From GCA-2720865 sp047630275 (lineage in GTDB: Bacteria; Bdellovibrionota; Bacteriovoracia; Bacteriovoracales; Bacteriovoracaceae): DNA of 64,000 nt. How positions within the stretch are numbered: position 1 is the stretch's first letter; each line of letters begins with the position of its first letter. Made by a program: the position numbers and the translations under genes. The DNA lies in assembly GCA_047630275.1 (NCBI GenBank), contig JBLHVN010000001.1:1116001-1180000 (forward strand). Reading direction: 5' to 3'. Under the pieces are notes generated by a model that saw nothing but the letters and a program-made list of their open reading frames with translations, did not search any database and was not told the DNA's origin. Positions 33,066 to 40,281 of the stretch are shown here, in pieces.

Positions 33066-34015
33066 TGGATAAGCAAATAATAGAAGTCTATTCAAAGCAT
33101 ATGGGAGGGGTGTTTCAATTTAAGATCTTCCCTGGCTCCGTCCATGGGCATGATGAGATTAATAAAATAGCAAAGCTAGCCTTTAATGAAGTAGCGCGAG
33201 TTGAAGATCTTCTGACTGACTTTAGGCCTTCTCCTTTTAATCAGATCAATATGAACGCAGGGATAAGACCCGTTGAAGTTGACGAAGAAGTCTTTCAAAT
33301 CATTGAGAGGTCTCTTAAGTTATCAGAAGAAACAAAGGGCGCCTTTGATATCTCCTTTGCTTGTGTTGGCCATCTTTGGAGGGAGCATAAAAGAGCTTCT
33401 ACTACTCCTAATGAAAGTGAGATGAAAGAGGCCGCCTCTTATATTGATTATAAGAATATTGAATTAGATCATAAAAAGAGGTCAGTCTATTTACCTCATA
33501 AGAAAATGAGAATAGGTCTCGGTGGAATAGGCAAGGGCTACGCAGTTGATAGGGGCTTTGACCTCTTAAAGAAGCATGGCTTGAGTAATTTTTATTTTAA
33601 CGGCTCTGGGGATATCAGAGTTGATTCAAGAAGTGACGCCCCAAGGCCTTGGCAAGTCGGAGTGAGAAATCCTTTTTCTGAAGACCCCACAAAGTCCTGC
33701 GCCTATTTTAAGATTCATAATGGGGCCCTTGCGACTTCTGGAAATTATAATAATTTTATTCATAAGCTTGGGAATAGATTTCATCATATACTCGACCCTA
33801 AAACAGGAAGCTCTTCAAGAGACCTAGTCTCTGTTTCAATCTTTTCTGAAACAGCTGAAAGAGCAGATACGACGGCGACTTCTGTTATGATCATGGGACA
33901 AGACAGAGGTCTTGAGTTTATGAATAAGAATGATTTAAATGGATTTTTAATAAATGAAAATGGGGAAGTTCTTCGTAGTATGAAATCCCATCAAATACTG
34001 GAGCAGAGCTTATGA
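33065..34015 (+). CDS. apbE: FAD:protein FMN transferase (ApbE family) without signal peptide
   Basis: 316 residues. ApbE motifs: ARVEDLLTDFRPSPFNQIN, GAFDISFACVGHLW, LGGIGKGYAVDRG, FYFNGSGDIRV, ALATSGNYNNF, FHHILDPKTG and the metal-site ADTTATSVM. ApbE flavinylates Thr/Ser of partner proteins, normally in the periplasm. This protein starts MDKQIIEVY with no signal peptide, which would place it in the cytoplasm unless the start is misjudged; however the TAATG overlap with the upstream gene supports this start. It is co-expressed with DUF3570 and TlpA. Confidence 0.9.
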   Translation: MDKQIIEVYSKHMGGVFQFKIFPGSVHGHDEINKIAKLAFNEVARVEDLLTDFRPSPFNQINMNAGIRPVEVDEEVFQIIERSLKLSEETKGAFDISFACVGHLWREHKRASTTPNESEMKEAASYIDYKNIELDHKKRSVYLPHKKMRIGLGGIGKGYAVDRGFDLLKKHGLSNFYFNGSGDIRVDSRSDAPRPWQVGVRNPFSEDPTKSCAYFKIHNGALATSGNYNNFIHKLGNRFHHILDPKTGSSSRDLVSVSIFSETAERADTTATSVMIMGQDRGLEFMNKNDLNGFLINENGEVLRSMKSHQILEQSL

Positions 34016-34437
34016 AAAAACTACTTTGTCTATTCTTTCTTTTTTCTCTTTCGGCTTTCTCTGGGGAAGTGAAGGACTTTAAATTAACAACCTACAAAGA
34101 TAAAAAAGAATTTAGGCTCAAAGATCACCTTGGTAAAAAGACCATCGTCTTAAATTTTTGGGCCAGCTGGTGTACTTCTTGTATTACAGAGCTTCCTGAG
34201 CTTCACGCTCTTAAGAAGAAATACCCTGAGGCTTTATTTATAGGAGTTAATAGTGGAGAGACTGAGAAATTCGTTAAGAAGTTCTTACGCCGTTATAAAT
34301 TCAATTATGAGATCTTAATGGATAAGACAAAATCAGTAGCAAAATCTTATGGGATTGATACTCTGCCTAGAACAATCGTGATCAATAAGAATAGGAAGAT
34401 CACCTATAAAGGGGATAGACCCCCTGCTAAATTATAA
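34012..34437 (+). CDS. TlpA/ResA-like thioredoxin
   Basis: 141 residues. Signal peptide (LSAFS-GE), then a thioredoxin fold with WASWCTSC (CxxC) and the cis-Pro loop GIDTLPRTIVINK. It would keep cysteines of exported partners reduced, possibly the Cys residues of the DUF4266 lipoprotein. ATGA overlap with apbE. Last gene of the operon. Confidence 0.9.
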   Translation: MKKLLCLFFLFSLSAFSGEVKDFKLTTYKDKKEFRLKDHLGKKTIVLNFWASWCTSCITELPELHALKKKYPEALFIGVNSGETEKFVKKFLRRYKFNYEILMDKTKSVAKSYGIDTLPRTIVINKNRKITYKGDRPPAKL

Positions 34438-34484
34438 GTTAACTGAAAGTTTGAGTTGGATAATTGAGTTATTGAAACAATTCT

Positions 34485-35123
34485 TTAAAGGTACTCATTG
34501 AGCCAATCCCTTAGGTCATGGATCTCGTCGATATCAATCTCATGGGCCATGGAATAGCTTTGAAACTGAACTTGATCATGGTGCTTTGAGAGATTCTCTA
34601 CCCATTGTTTAACATCAGTAAAAGGAATGACTGAATCTTCTTCACCATGGGCGATGAAAAGGGGAGTCTCTAGGAAGCTCTTTGGAATATTCTCTAGCAT
34701 GGGTGGATAGGTCTTCGGAGACAGGGCAATCACTCCACCGAGCTTTTCCCCAAAGGCCATAGCAGCGGCTAAGGCCATACAGCCCCCTTGAGAGAAACCA
34801 CAAAGAAGGATGTCTTCTTTTTTAAAGCCTTCAGAGATAAGGGCCTTTATTTCATTTACGATTAGAGACACAGGATTCTTTATGGCCTGCATAGGCTCCG
34901 CTGGACCTGGCTGATACCAAGCAAAGCCTCCGTAATAATCTTCAGGAGCATTTAATAAAAGGTAGTGGCAATTAGTAACATTCACTTCTTGAGTAAAGAT
35001 CTTATACGGCTCAAGGGAATCTCCAAGGCCATGCATGACAAGCATGATCTTAAAGTCAGTCTTAGGTTGCTGAGAGATATCAATCTCGGAGCGTGCGTAA
35101 ATCAGTTCACTTTGAAGTTTCAT
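34485..35123 (-). CDS. Phospholipase/carboxylesterase family alpha/beta hydrolase
   Basis: 212 residues, cytoplasmic. Abhydrolase_2 pattern: LVMHGLGDSLEPY, nucleophile Ser in LCGFSQGG, acid in HGEEDSVIPF and a final His in SMAHEID. Related enzymes hydrolyse short-chain carboxylic or lysophospholipid esters. Single gene on the minus strand; its promoter must lie within 35124-35250 next to the repeat array. Confidence 0.88.
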   Translation of the reverse strand: MKLQSELIYARSEIDISQQPKTDFKIMLVMHGLGDSLEPYKIFTQEVNVTNCHYLLLNAPEDYYGGFAWYQPGPAEPMQAIKNPVSLIVNEIKALISEGFKKEDILLCGFSQGGCMALAAAMAFGEKLGGVIALSPKTYPPMLENIPKSFLETPLFIAHGEEDSVIPFTDVKQWVENLSKHHDQVQFQSYSMAHEIDIDEIHDLRDWLNEYL

Positions 35124-35172
35124 AGAGGTGATTATGGCCTTATTTTACCTCTTAAGTATCTAAAATTGTTCT

Positions 35173-35226
35173 ACTTACGCAAAAGGTACGCAAAAATCTA
35201 TTGCACTTACGCAAAACTTACGTAAG
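35173..35226. promoter_or_regulatory. Four helically phased TACGCAAAA repeats (two PhoB/OmpR-type boxes)
   Basis: Copies start at 35176, 35187, 35208 and 35219, so spacings are 11, 21 and 11 bp: two pairs, each with 7-bp half-sites (TTACGCA, GTACGCA; TTACGCA, TTACGTA) separated by AAAG or AAAC. That is the geometry bound by PhoB/OmpR-type response regulators. The second pair abuts a GATAAT -10 box at 35226. Confidence 0.6.
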
Positions 35227-35250
35227 ATAATCATTAACGGGGAGACACTT

Positions 35251-35469
35251 ATGACGGAACTACATACACAATTTATAAACACTAAAGGGAAGACCTCTTT
35301 GGACAATACTTTTGAAAAGGCAGAGCGAGAGGGAGGACCTTCGTCCCGGTTCCCTCTTGGGCGGAGGTGGACGTTAAATCCTTCTCGCTTTGCTCAATCA
35401 AGCAGCGATAGAGAAAGATACAGAAAAAGAGAGATATGCCTCTCTCTTTTACATGGGAGGATAGGATGA
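35251..35469 (+). CDS. Small protein 1 of the repeat-controlled micro-operon
   Basis: 72 residues, basic (Arg-rich second half: RERYRKREIC), no signal peptide. A strong GGGGAG lies 6 nt before the ATG, and a phased repeat array with promoter lies just upstream. Its stop overlaps the next start by ATGA. No family recognised. The coding DNA also folds into a firm hairpin at 35328-35357 (AGAGGGA/TCCCTCT plus GGAC/GTCC), so an RNA role cannot be excluded. Confidence 0.5.
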   Translation: MTELHTQFINTKGKTSLDNTFEKAEREGGPSSRFPLGRRWTLNPSRFAQSSSDRERYRKREICLSLLHGRIG

Positions 35470-35639
35470 ACTCAAGGGATTACAGAAGCTGCCACACTGA
35501 ACTTATGAGTAAGACTTGGTTGATTGATAGGAGTTTCCTTCCACCGAGAAGACCTACAAGTTTTCTTTCTCATACAGGGGCTCTGGATTTTTTTGACAGG
35601 GTTTTTACTTTTAGTTTTTTAAAAAAGGATCGGTCATGA
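35466..35639 (+). CDS. Small protein 2 of the micro-operon
   Basis: 57 residues from ATG 35466, which overlaps the previous stop (ATGA) and has GGAGGATAGG just upstream. Basic, aromatic-rich, with Cys and Pro-Pro-Arg-Arg; no signal peptide or family. Its stop overlaps the start of the third gene, again ATGA. The double overlap and ribosome-binding site support real translation. Function unknown. Confidence 0.5.
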   Translation: MNSRDYRSCHTELMSKTWLIDRSFLPPRRPTSFLSHTGALDFFDRVFTFSFLKKDRS

Positions 35640-35710
35640 ACAACGACGGCAAGGATACCATTTTGTTTTGTTTGTTTATCTTTTATATCGCGCTCATCAC
35701 AATAGCTTAA
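35636..35710 (+). CDS. Micro-protein 3: 24-residue single-pass membrane peptide
   Basis: ATG at 35636 overlaps the stop of small protein 2 (ATGA); AAGGATCGG lies upstream. The 24 residues start MNNDGKDT and continue with about 16 hydrophobic residues (ILFCLFIFYIALITIA), the length of one membrane helix. Too short for usual gene finding. It could be a regulatory membrane peptide or small toxin (inference). Confidence 0.5.
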   Translation: MNNDGKDTILFCLFIFYIALITIA

Positions 35711-35954
35711 TTCTTTACAGCGGTGCTTCTCCAGTATTGGATAAGCGCCGCTTATATTAGATTCGAGGGGAATCTTGCTCTATTTTTTAAGCCTAAACTT
35801 ATACTGCAAAGCCAAGCAGAATCAAGGCCAGCCTAAGAGTTTCTTCAAAGAGACTTAATCATTTCAGACTCTTAGGAGGCTTGTTCTTCTTAATTTTTTT
35901 CAATCTCTCTTTAAGTGCTGAGCGTGTCATGTTAAATAAAGAGAAGGAGAATAG
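35711..35954 (+). other. 244-bp structured region upstream of the esterase gene
   Basis: Three stable inverted repeats in series: 35719-35752 (AGCGGTGCTT/AAGCGCCGCT plus inner TCCA/TGGA), 35759-35775 (AGATTC/GAATCT, T6 run at 35783), and 35832-35876 (CCTAAGAGT/ACTCTTAGG, overlapping an alternative AGTTTCTT/AAGAGACT stem) followed by a T-rich stretch with TTTTTTT. It looks like a structured leader, attenuator or small RNA. No known riboswitch class was recognised. Confidence 0.45.
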
Positions 35955-36872
35955 ATGAAGAAGCTTATTATTGCTATCAGCGCAATCATTTCAATTTCAG
36001 CTTTTGCCGGCACTAAAGAGGTAAGTTTTTTTGGAATTAACGAAGGTCTCCTTCGTATGTTTGTCTATACTCCAAAGAACGTTAAACCATCCGCTCCTCT
36101 TATTGTTCTTCTTCACGGATGCAATCAGCGGGCACAAGATATTGACAGTGAAACAGGCTTTGCCAAGTTGGCCGAAAGAACCGGAAGCCTCCTTCTCATT
36201 CCAGAGCAGACAAAGTTCAATAATTCCCATGCTTGTTTTAATTGGTTCTCACCCTTTGATTTCTTAAGAAACCGCGGGGAGTCTGGATCGATTGCGGAGA
36301 TGATTCGTTTTCTTCAAAGAAAAGGCTTAGCTTCTAAAAAGGAAGTCTTTATAGCAGGCCTCTCGGCCGGTGGTGCCATGGCCGCGGTCATGCTTGCCAC
36401 TTATCCTGATATGTTTAAAGCCGGGGCCACGGTGGCCGGAATTCCTTTTGGCTGCGCCAGTGATGTCTTTAATGCTTTTAAGTGCATGAAGTCCATTGAT
36501 AGAACCGGAGCAGAGTGGAAGTGGTTAGTTAAAGCAGCTTATAGGCACAGAGGGGCTTACCCAAAAGTGATGATCCTTCAGGGAACCGAAGACCCTTATG
36601 TTTCTCCTGATAATGCTACTGAATTAAAAGAGCAGTGGAACGCCATTCATCAAATTGAGAAAGGCTCAGTTGTTACTGACAATTCAAAGATGCTCCACAC
36701 TTCTTTTACCAATTCAAAGGGACGCTCTGTAGTAGAGACCGTGATCCTCAAAGGCATGGGCCACGGGCTACCTGTGGACTCACAAGCTGGTTGCGGGAAA
36801 TCTGGGAAATGGATCATCGATCATGGTATCTGTGCAGCAGACCTTTTAAGCCGCTTCTTTGACCTAAAATAA
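35955..36872 (+). CDS. Secreted PHB depolymerase / feruloyl-esterase-like hydrolase
   Basis: 305 residues. Signal peptide (ISAFA-GT). Catalytic Ser in AGLSAGGAM, Asp in QGTEDPYV, His in MGHGLPVD, and oxyanion-loop LLHGCNQ, as in the LpqC/PHB depolymerase type-1 family. Extra Cys pairs suggest disulfides and export. Likely substrates are polyhydroxybutyrate or other polyesters. SD AGAAGGAGAAT before ATG. The structured region upstream may control it. Confidence 0.9.
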   Translation: MKKLIIAISAIISISAFAGTKEVSFFGINEGLLRMFVYTPKNVKPSAPLIVLLHGCNQRAQDIDSETGFAKLAERTGSLLLIPEQTKFNNSHACFNWFSPFDFLRNRGESGSIAEMIRFLQRKGLASKKEVFIAGLSAGGAMAAVMLATYPDMFKAGATVAGIPFGCASDVFNAFKCMKSIDRTGAEWKWLVKAAYRHRGAYPKVMILQGTEDPYVSPDNATELKEQWNAIHQIEKGSVVTDNSKMLHTSFTNSKGRSVVETVILKGMGHGLPVDSQAGCGKSGKWIIDHGICAADLLSRFFDLK

Positions 36873-36931
36873 CGCGCCTAGTGCTTTTTCGATTCTAGTG
36901 TTTTTGCGGCCTTAACGGTATATTATTGCCC

Positions 36932-37444
36932 ATGCAAGTTCGCCCCTTATCTGACACCGATTTAGACTCTTTTATCGAGTTACGCCTACAAGGCCTTAAA
37001 GAATCTCCCGATTCCTTTTTAATTAGCTATGAGCAAGAAAAAGAGACGGGCCCTTCTTATTTTCAAGAACTCTTAGGAACTGAAAACCCTGATAATATAA
37101 TCTTTGGTTTCTTTATGGATGATAAGCTCCTTGGGATCCTTGGCATGTTTCGAGATAACCTACCGAAGCTAAGTCATAGGATGAATATTTGGGGGCTTTA
37201 TGTGCATCCGGATGTTAGGCGCAATGGTGTGGCTAAGGCCCTCATGAAGAAATCTATCGACCACGCAAAGAAACAAGAAAGAATTTTTAATATCCGCTTA
37301 AGCGTAGATTCAAAAAACAAAAAGGCCATCGAGCTTTATCAAAAATTTGGTTTTGTTGAATGGGGGGTAGAGCCTAAGGCCACCCAAGGGATTAATGAAC
37401 TTTTAGATGACGTTCATATGAGTTTAAATTTAGGAGAGTCATAG
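36932..37444 (+). CDS. GNAT-family N-acetyltransferase
   Basis: 170 residues. GNAT pattern: VRPLSDTDLDSFIELR start, IWGLYVHPDVRRNGVAKALM (acetyl-CoA pyrophosphate loop RxxGxA) and LSVDSKNKKAIELYQKFGFVEWG. The acceptor is unknown. ATG at 36932 preferred over TTG at 36926: a TATATT box ends 7 nt upstream and there is no ribosome-binding site, another leaderless candidate. It overlaps the next gene by one base (TAGTG). Confidence 0.88.
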   Translation: MQVRPLSDTDLDSFIELRLQGLKESPDSFLISYEQEKETGPSYFQELLGTENPDNIIFGFFMDDKLLGILGMFRDNLPKLSHRMNIWGLYVHPDVRRNGVAKALMKKSIDHAKKQERIFNIRLSVDSKNKKAIELYQKFGFVEWGVEPKATQGINELLDDVHMSLNLGES

Positions 37445-38301
37445 TGGAGATCATTCCTATACCAGGATTTAGTGAGCCCTTTAGTAGCATTAGCCATTTA
37501 TTAGGTGCAGGTCTTTTCTTTGTCTCTGGAATCATCTTGGCTAAAAAAGGAAAAGGTAACCGCCAACGACAGATTGGTCTTGGCATTTATAGCTTTAGCC
37601 TTGTGTTCTTATTTTCAATGAGTGGAGTTTATCATTTACTGGAACCTGGAAACACGCCTCGTTTTGTTCTTCGCCACCTTGATCACGCCGCCATTTGGAT
37701 ACTGATCGCTGGCTCTTTTACTCCCATGCATCTTATCCTCTTTAGGGGAGTCAAGCGTTGGGGCATCCTCATTCCTGTTTGGTTCATTGCTATCACTGGT
37801 CTGACCTTAGAGATGATCTTCTTTACCAATATCCCAGAGTGGCTTAGCCTCTTTTTCTTTTTATTCTTAGGTTGGATTGGGGTTATCTCCATTTGGATGT
37901 TCTATAAGTATTATCCTAAGTCTAGTTATAGGTATATAGGAGCGGGGGGAGTCGCTTATTCACTGGGGGCCGTTCTTGAATTTACCCGCTGGCCAGTTAT
38001 TTGGCCTGGGGTTATTGGACCTCATGAGATCTTTCACCTCTTTGTTCTTCTTGGTGCCTTTAGCCATTGGATGTTTATTTTTAAGAATGCCCATAGACCC
38101 AAGTCTGAAGTTCTTCTGATTCATATTAAAGAATATGTACAAACAGGGGAGTTTCGCGCCATTGGTGAAAATGAACTCATTGATCTAAAAGCAGACTCCT
38201 TAGAGGAACTTCATAAGCTTATTCAAGAATGGGTCAATAAGAACTTTCATAAAGAAATGACTCCCGTTGAAATAAGCTTAAAGCATTCAAAGATTCTATG
38301 A
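37444..38301 (+). CDS. PAQR / hemolysin III family membrane protein with C-terminal extension
   Basis: 285 residues, seven membrane helices (to about residue 215). PAQR motifs: FSSISHLLGAGLF, FSMSGVYHLL, RHLDHAAIWILIAGSFTP and GPHEIFHLFVLLGAFSHW, with the Ser-His-Asp-His set for a zinc-dependent hydrolase fold. A further 70-residue polar domain (HIKEYVQTGEF to the end) is not typical of bacterial HlyIII, which end near 210. GTG start overlaps the previous stop by one base; its own stop overlaps the next start (ATGA). Confidence 0.88.
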   Translation: MEIIPIPGFSEPFSSISHLLGAGLFFVSGIILAKKGKGNRQRQIGLGIYSFSLVFLFSMSGVYHLLEPGNTPRFVLRHLDHAAIWILIAGSFTPMHLILFRGVKRWGILIPVWFIAITGLTLEMIFFTNIPEWLSLFFFLFLGWIGVISIWMFYKYYPKSSYRYIGAGGVAYSLGAVLEFTRWPVIWPGVIGPHEIFHLFVLLGAFSHWMFIFKNAHRPKSEVLLIHIKEYVQTGEFRAIGENELIDLKADSLEELHKLIQEWVNKNFHKEMTPVEISLKHSKIL

Positions 38302-39332
38302 ATCATCTTCTTAAGTTTCTTTTTCTCTGCTTTATCTTTTCCTTAGGGTTTGGGGCATCAAAGTTCTTTGGAACAAATGAAGAAATTAAAGTTGAAGAAC
38401 CAGAAATTGTTGTTGTTAAGCCTTCAAGTTCAGAATACCTGGAACTAAAAGAAACAATCCTTAAGAATTATTATAAAGAACTTGATCCGGCCAAGAAGCT
38501 AGAAGCATCTGATGAGATCATGGAAAAGCTAATGCTTATGTTCATGGCCAACCTAGGCTTTAAGTTAACGGCGTCAGAGAAGAGCTTAGTTGAGAACCCA
38601 AAGTCTTATGATCAATACCTAAAAGAAGTCTTAACCTTATGCCCGGCCCTTCCTAAAGAAACCGGACCTGAGGTTTATCTAAATGATGGGCAAGATGAAA
38701 AACGTGAAAAGTTAATAAAGGACTTAAAGACCTGCACGGAAACCTATGGTGGTCTCTTAAAGAAGCCAAAGCTAATTAATGATGATCAAAAAGAAAAGTT
38801 CATAGGCTTTGAAGATAATATCTTTAAAAAATCAGGAAGAGGACCAGAGGGATTTTTTTCCTTTGATATCTTTAGTGACCTTTGGGGCAGTAAGCCTTAT
38901 TCAGAAAAACTTGAAGGTCTTCCTAAGTCTTTTGTAAAATCATACTTAGGTGAAATGAGTGGGATCTATCGTACAAGATCTGGCGAACAAGGGCCTATTA
39001 AGATCCGTTTAACTGAAGGAAGTAAAAGTAAAGAAGGGGCAATCTTAATCAACCTTTCTCTTTCCACTAAGATTGGTCTTTACTTAGACGAAGTTTATAA
39101 AGCCGAGCATCCAAAGAATCACAGCACAAATGGAAAAGGTCCTTGCCGTGGAATGGTTTTATCTAAAGGAAAAAGCCGAATGATCCATCTCATCAAGACA
39201 CCTGGTAAAGAGGGCTACTTTGGTCGGATCTACGCTAGCGGTGAAGTGGTAAGTAGCTTTTATGTAAGTAAGAACTTTACAAAAAAGAGCTTGAATCCTA
39301 GCCGCTGGGGAAAAGATCAGAGTTTTTGGTAA
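38298..39332 (+). CDS. Secreted or anchored protein of unknown function
   Basis: 344 residues. N-terminal hydrophobic segment (FLFLCFIFSLGFGA) as signal peptide or anchor. Three parts: a helical region with Cys (about 40-150), a middle linker, and a beta-rich C-terminal region from about 225 (SGIYRTRSGEQGPIKIRLTEG, AILINLSLSTKIGLYLDE, RGMVLSKGKSRMIHLIKT). No family recognised. ATGA overlap with the PAQR gene shows the two are co-translated. Confidence 0.6.
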   Translation: MNHLLKFLFLCFIFSLGFGASKFFGTNEEIKVEEPEIVVVKPSSSEYLELKETILKNYYKELDPAKKLEASDEIMEKLMLMFMANLGFKLTASEKSLVENPKSYDQYLKEVLTLCPALPKETGPEVYLNDGQDEKREKLIKDLKTCTETYGGLLKKPKLINDDQKEKFIGFEDNIFKKSGRGPEGFFSFDIFSDLWGSKPYSEKLEGLPKSFVKSYLGEMSGIYRTRSGEQGPIKIRLTEGSKSKEGAILINLSLSTKIGLYLDEVYKAEHPKNHSTNGKGPCRGMVLSKGKSRMIHLIKTPGKEGYFGRIYASGEVVSSFYVSKNFTKKSLNPSRWGKDQSFW

Positions 39333-39399
39333 TCACCTAGTTATTTCAGATATTTAACCTATTGATCATCTCTTCATTCTCTGCGAGAATTTCGGCTCT

Positions 39400-40281
39400 A
39401 TGAAAGAGACAATTGAACTTCCCATTCTCAGATTAACCGGATCCGTGGCCTTAGGGCTTAGTGACCAAGTGGCCATTGAAGAGCCCCTAGAGATTAGGCT
39501 GAACTATTCAAAAGACCGCGGCATGCATAAGAGCCGAGAAGAAAAGACCGTCTCTATCACCATGAGGACTCCTGGGGCTGACTTTGACTTGGCCTTTGGT
39601 TTCTTATTTAGTGAAGGCATCATTAAGTCTCTGTCCCAAGTGGAAGAGATTAAACATTGTGGTGATAAGGGAAATATTGTCAGGCTCTTCTTAAGAGAAG
39701 ATGCAGAAATCAATCTTTCAAAATTAGAAAGGCACTTTTACACCAGCTCTTCTTGCGGCGTTTGTGGCAAGACTAGTATCGAAGCCTTGATGACTCAAAA
39801 TCCTTATAGCGAAAATATAGAAGGGGGTCTTGAGATCTCTCAAGAGTTCTTATACCACCTGCCTAAGGCCTTAGATGAAGCTCAAAAAGTGTTTGCCCAC
39901 ACAGGTGGTCTTCATGCTAGCGCTCTTTTTGACGCCCGCGGCGAAGTCACTCTTCTTCGAGAAGATGTAGGGCGCCATAATGCTTTAGATAAAGTTATTG
40001 GGGCCTCTCTTAGGGAAGGACTTGAACTTCCTTTAAAGAACCTAGTTCTTCTCTTAAGTGGTAGGGCCAGCTTTGAACTGATTCAAAAAGCTTCCATGGC
40101 CGGAATCTCAATTGTCGCTGCCATTGGGGCACCGAGCTCTCTGGCAGTTGAACTAGCTAAGAAATTAAATATTACCCTTGTGGGTTTTTTAAGAAATGGA
40201 AAGATGAATGTCTATTCCGGAAGTGACCGAGTAAGAATCTATGAAATGGAAAACTCCCCAGGAGAAGCCAGAAGATATTGA
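39400..40281 (+). CDS. fdhD: Formate dehydrogenase accessory sulfurtransferase FdhD
   Basis: 293 residues. FdhD signature: EPLEIRLNYS, TMRTPGADFDLAFGFLFSEGII, the sulfur-carrying Cys pair in TSSCGVCGK, HTGGLHASALFD, LREDVGRHNALDKVIG and LSGRASFELIQKASMAGI. It carries sulfur from IscS to the molybdenum cofactor of formate-dehydrogenase-like enzymes. The partner enzyme is encoded next, overlapping by 41 bp, so the two are a functional pair. Confidence 0.95.
   Translation: MKETIELPILRLTGSVALGLSDQVAIEEPLEIRLNYSKDRGMHKSREEKTVSITMRTPGADFDLAFGFLFSEGIIKSLSQVEEIKHCGDKGNIVRLFLREDAEINLSKLERHFYTSSSCGVCGKTSIEALMTQNPYSENIEGGLEISQEFLYHLPKALDEAQKVFAHTGGLHASALFDARGEVTLLREDVGRHNALDKVIGASLREGLELPLKNLVLLLSGRASFELIQKASMAGISIVAAIGAPSSLAVELAKKLNITLVGFLRNGKMNVYSGSDRVRIYEMENSPGEARRY

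Noticed and set aside
35251..35639. Considered as tmRNA, SRP RNA or RNase P RNA because of stable stems and higher GC
   Set aside because: None of the conserved sequence elements of these RNAs is visible, and double ATGA overlaps with ribosome-binding sites favour coding.
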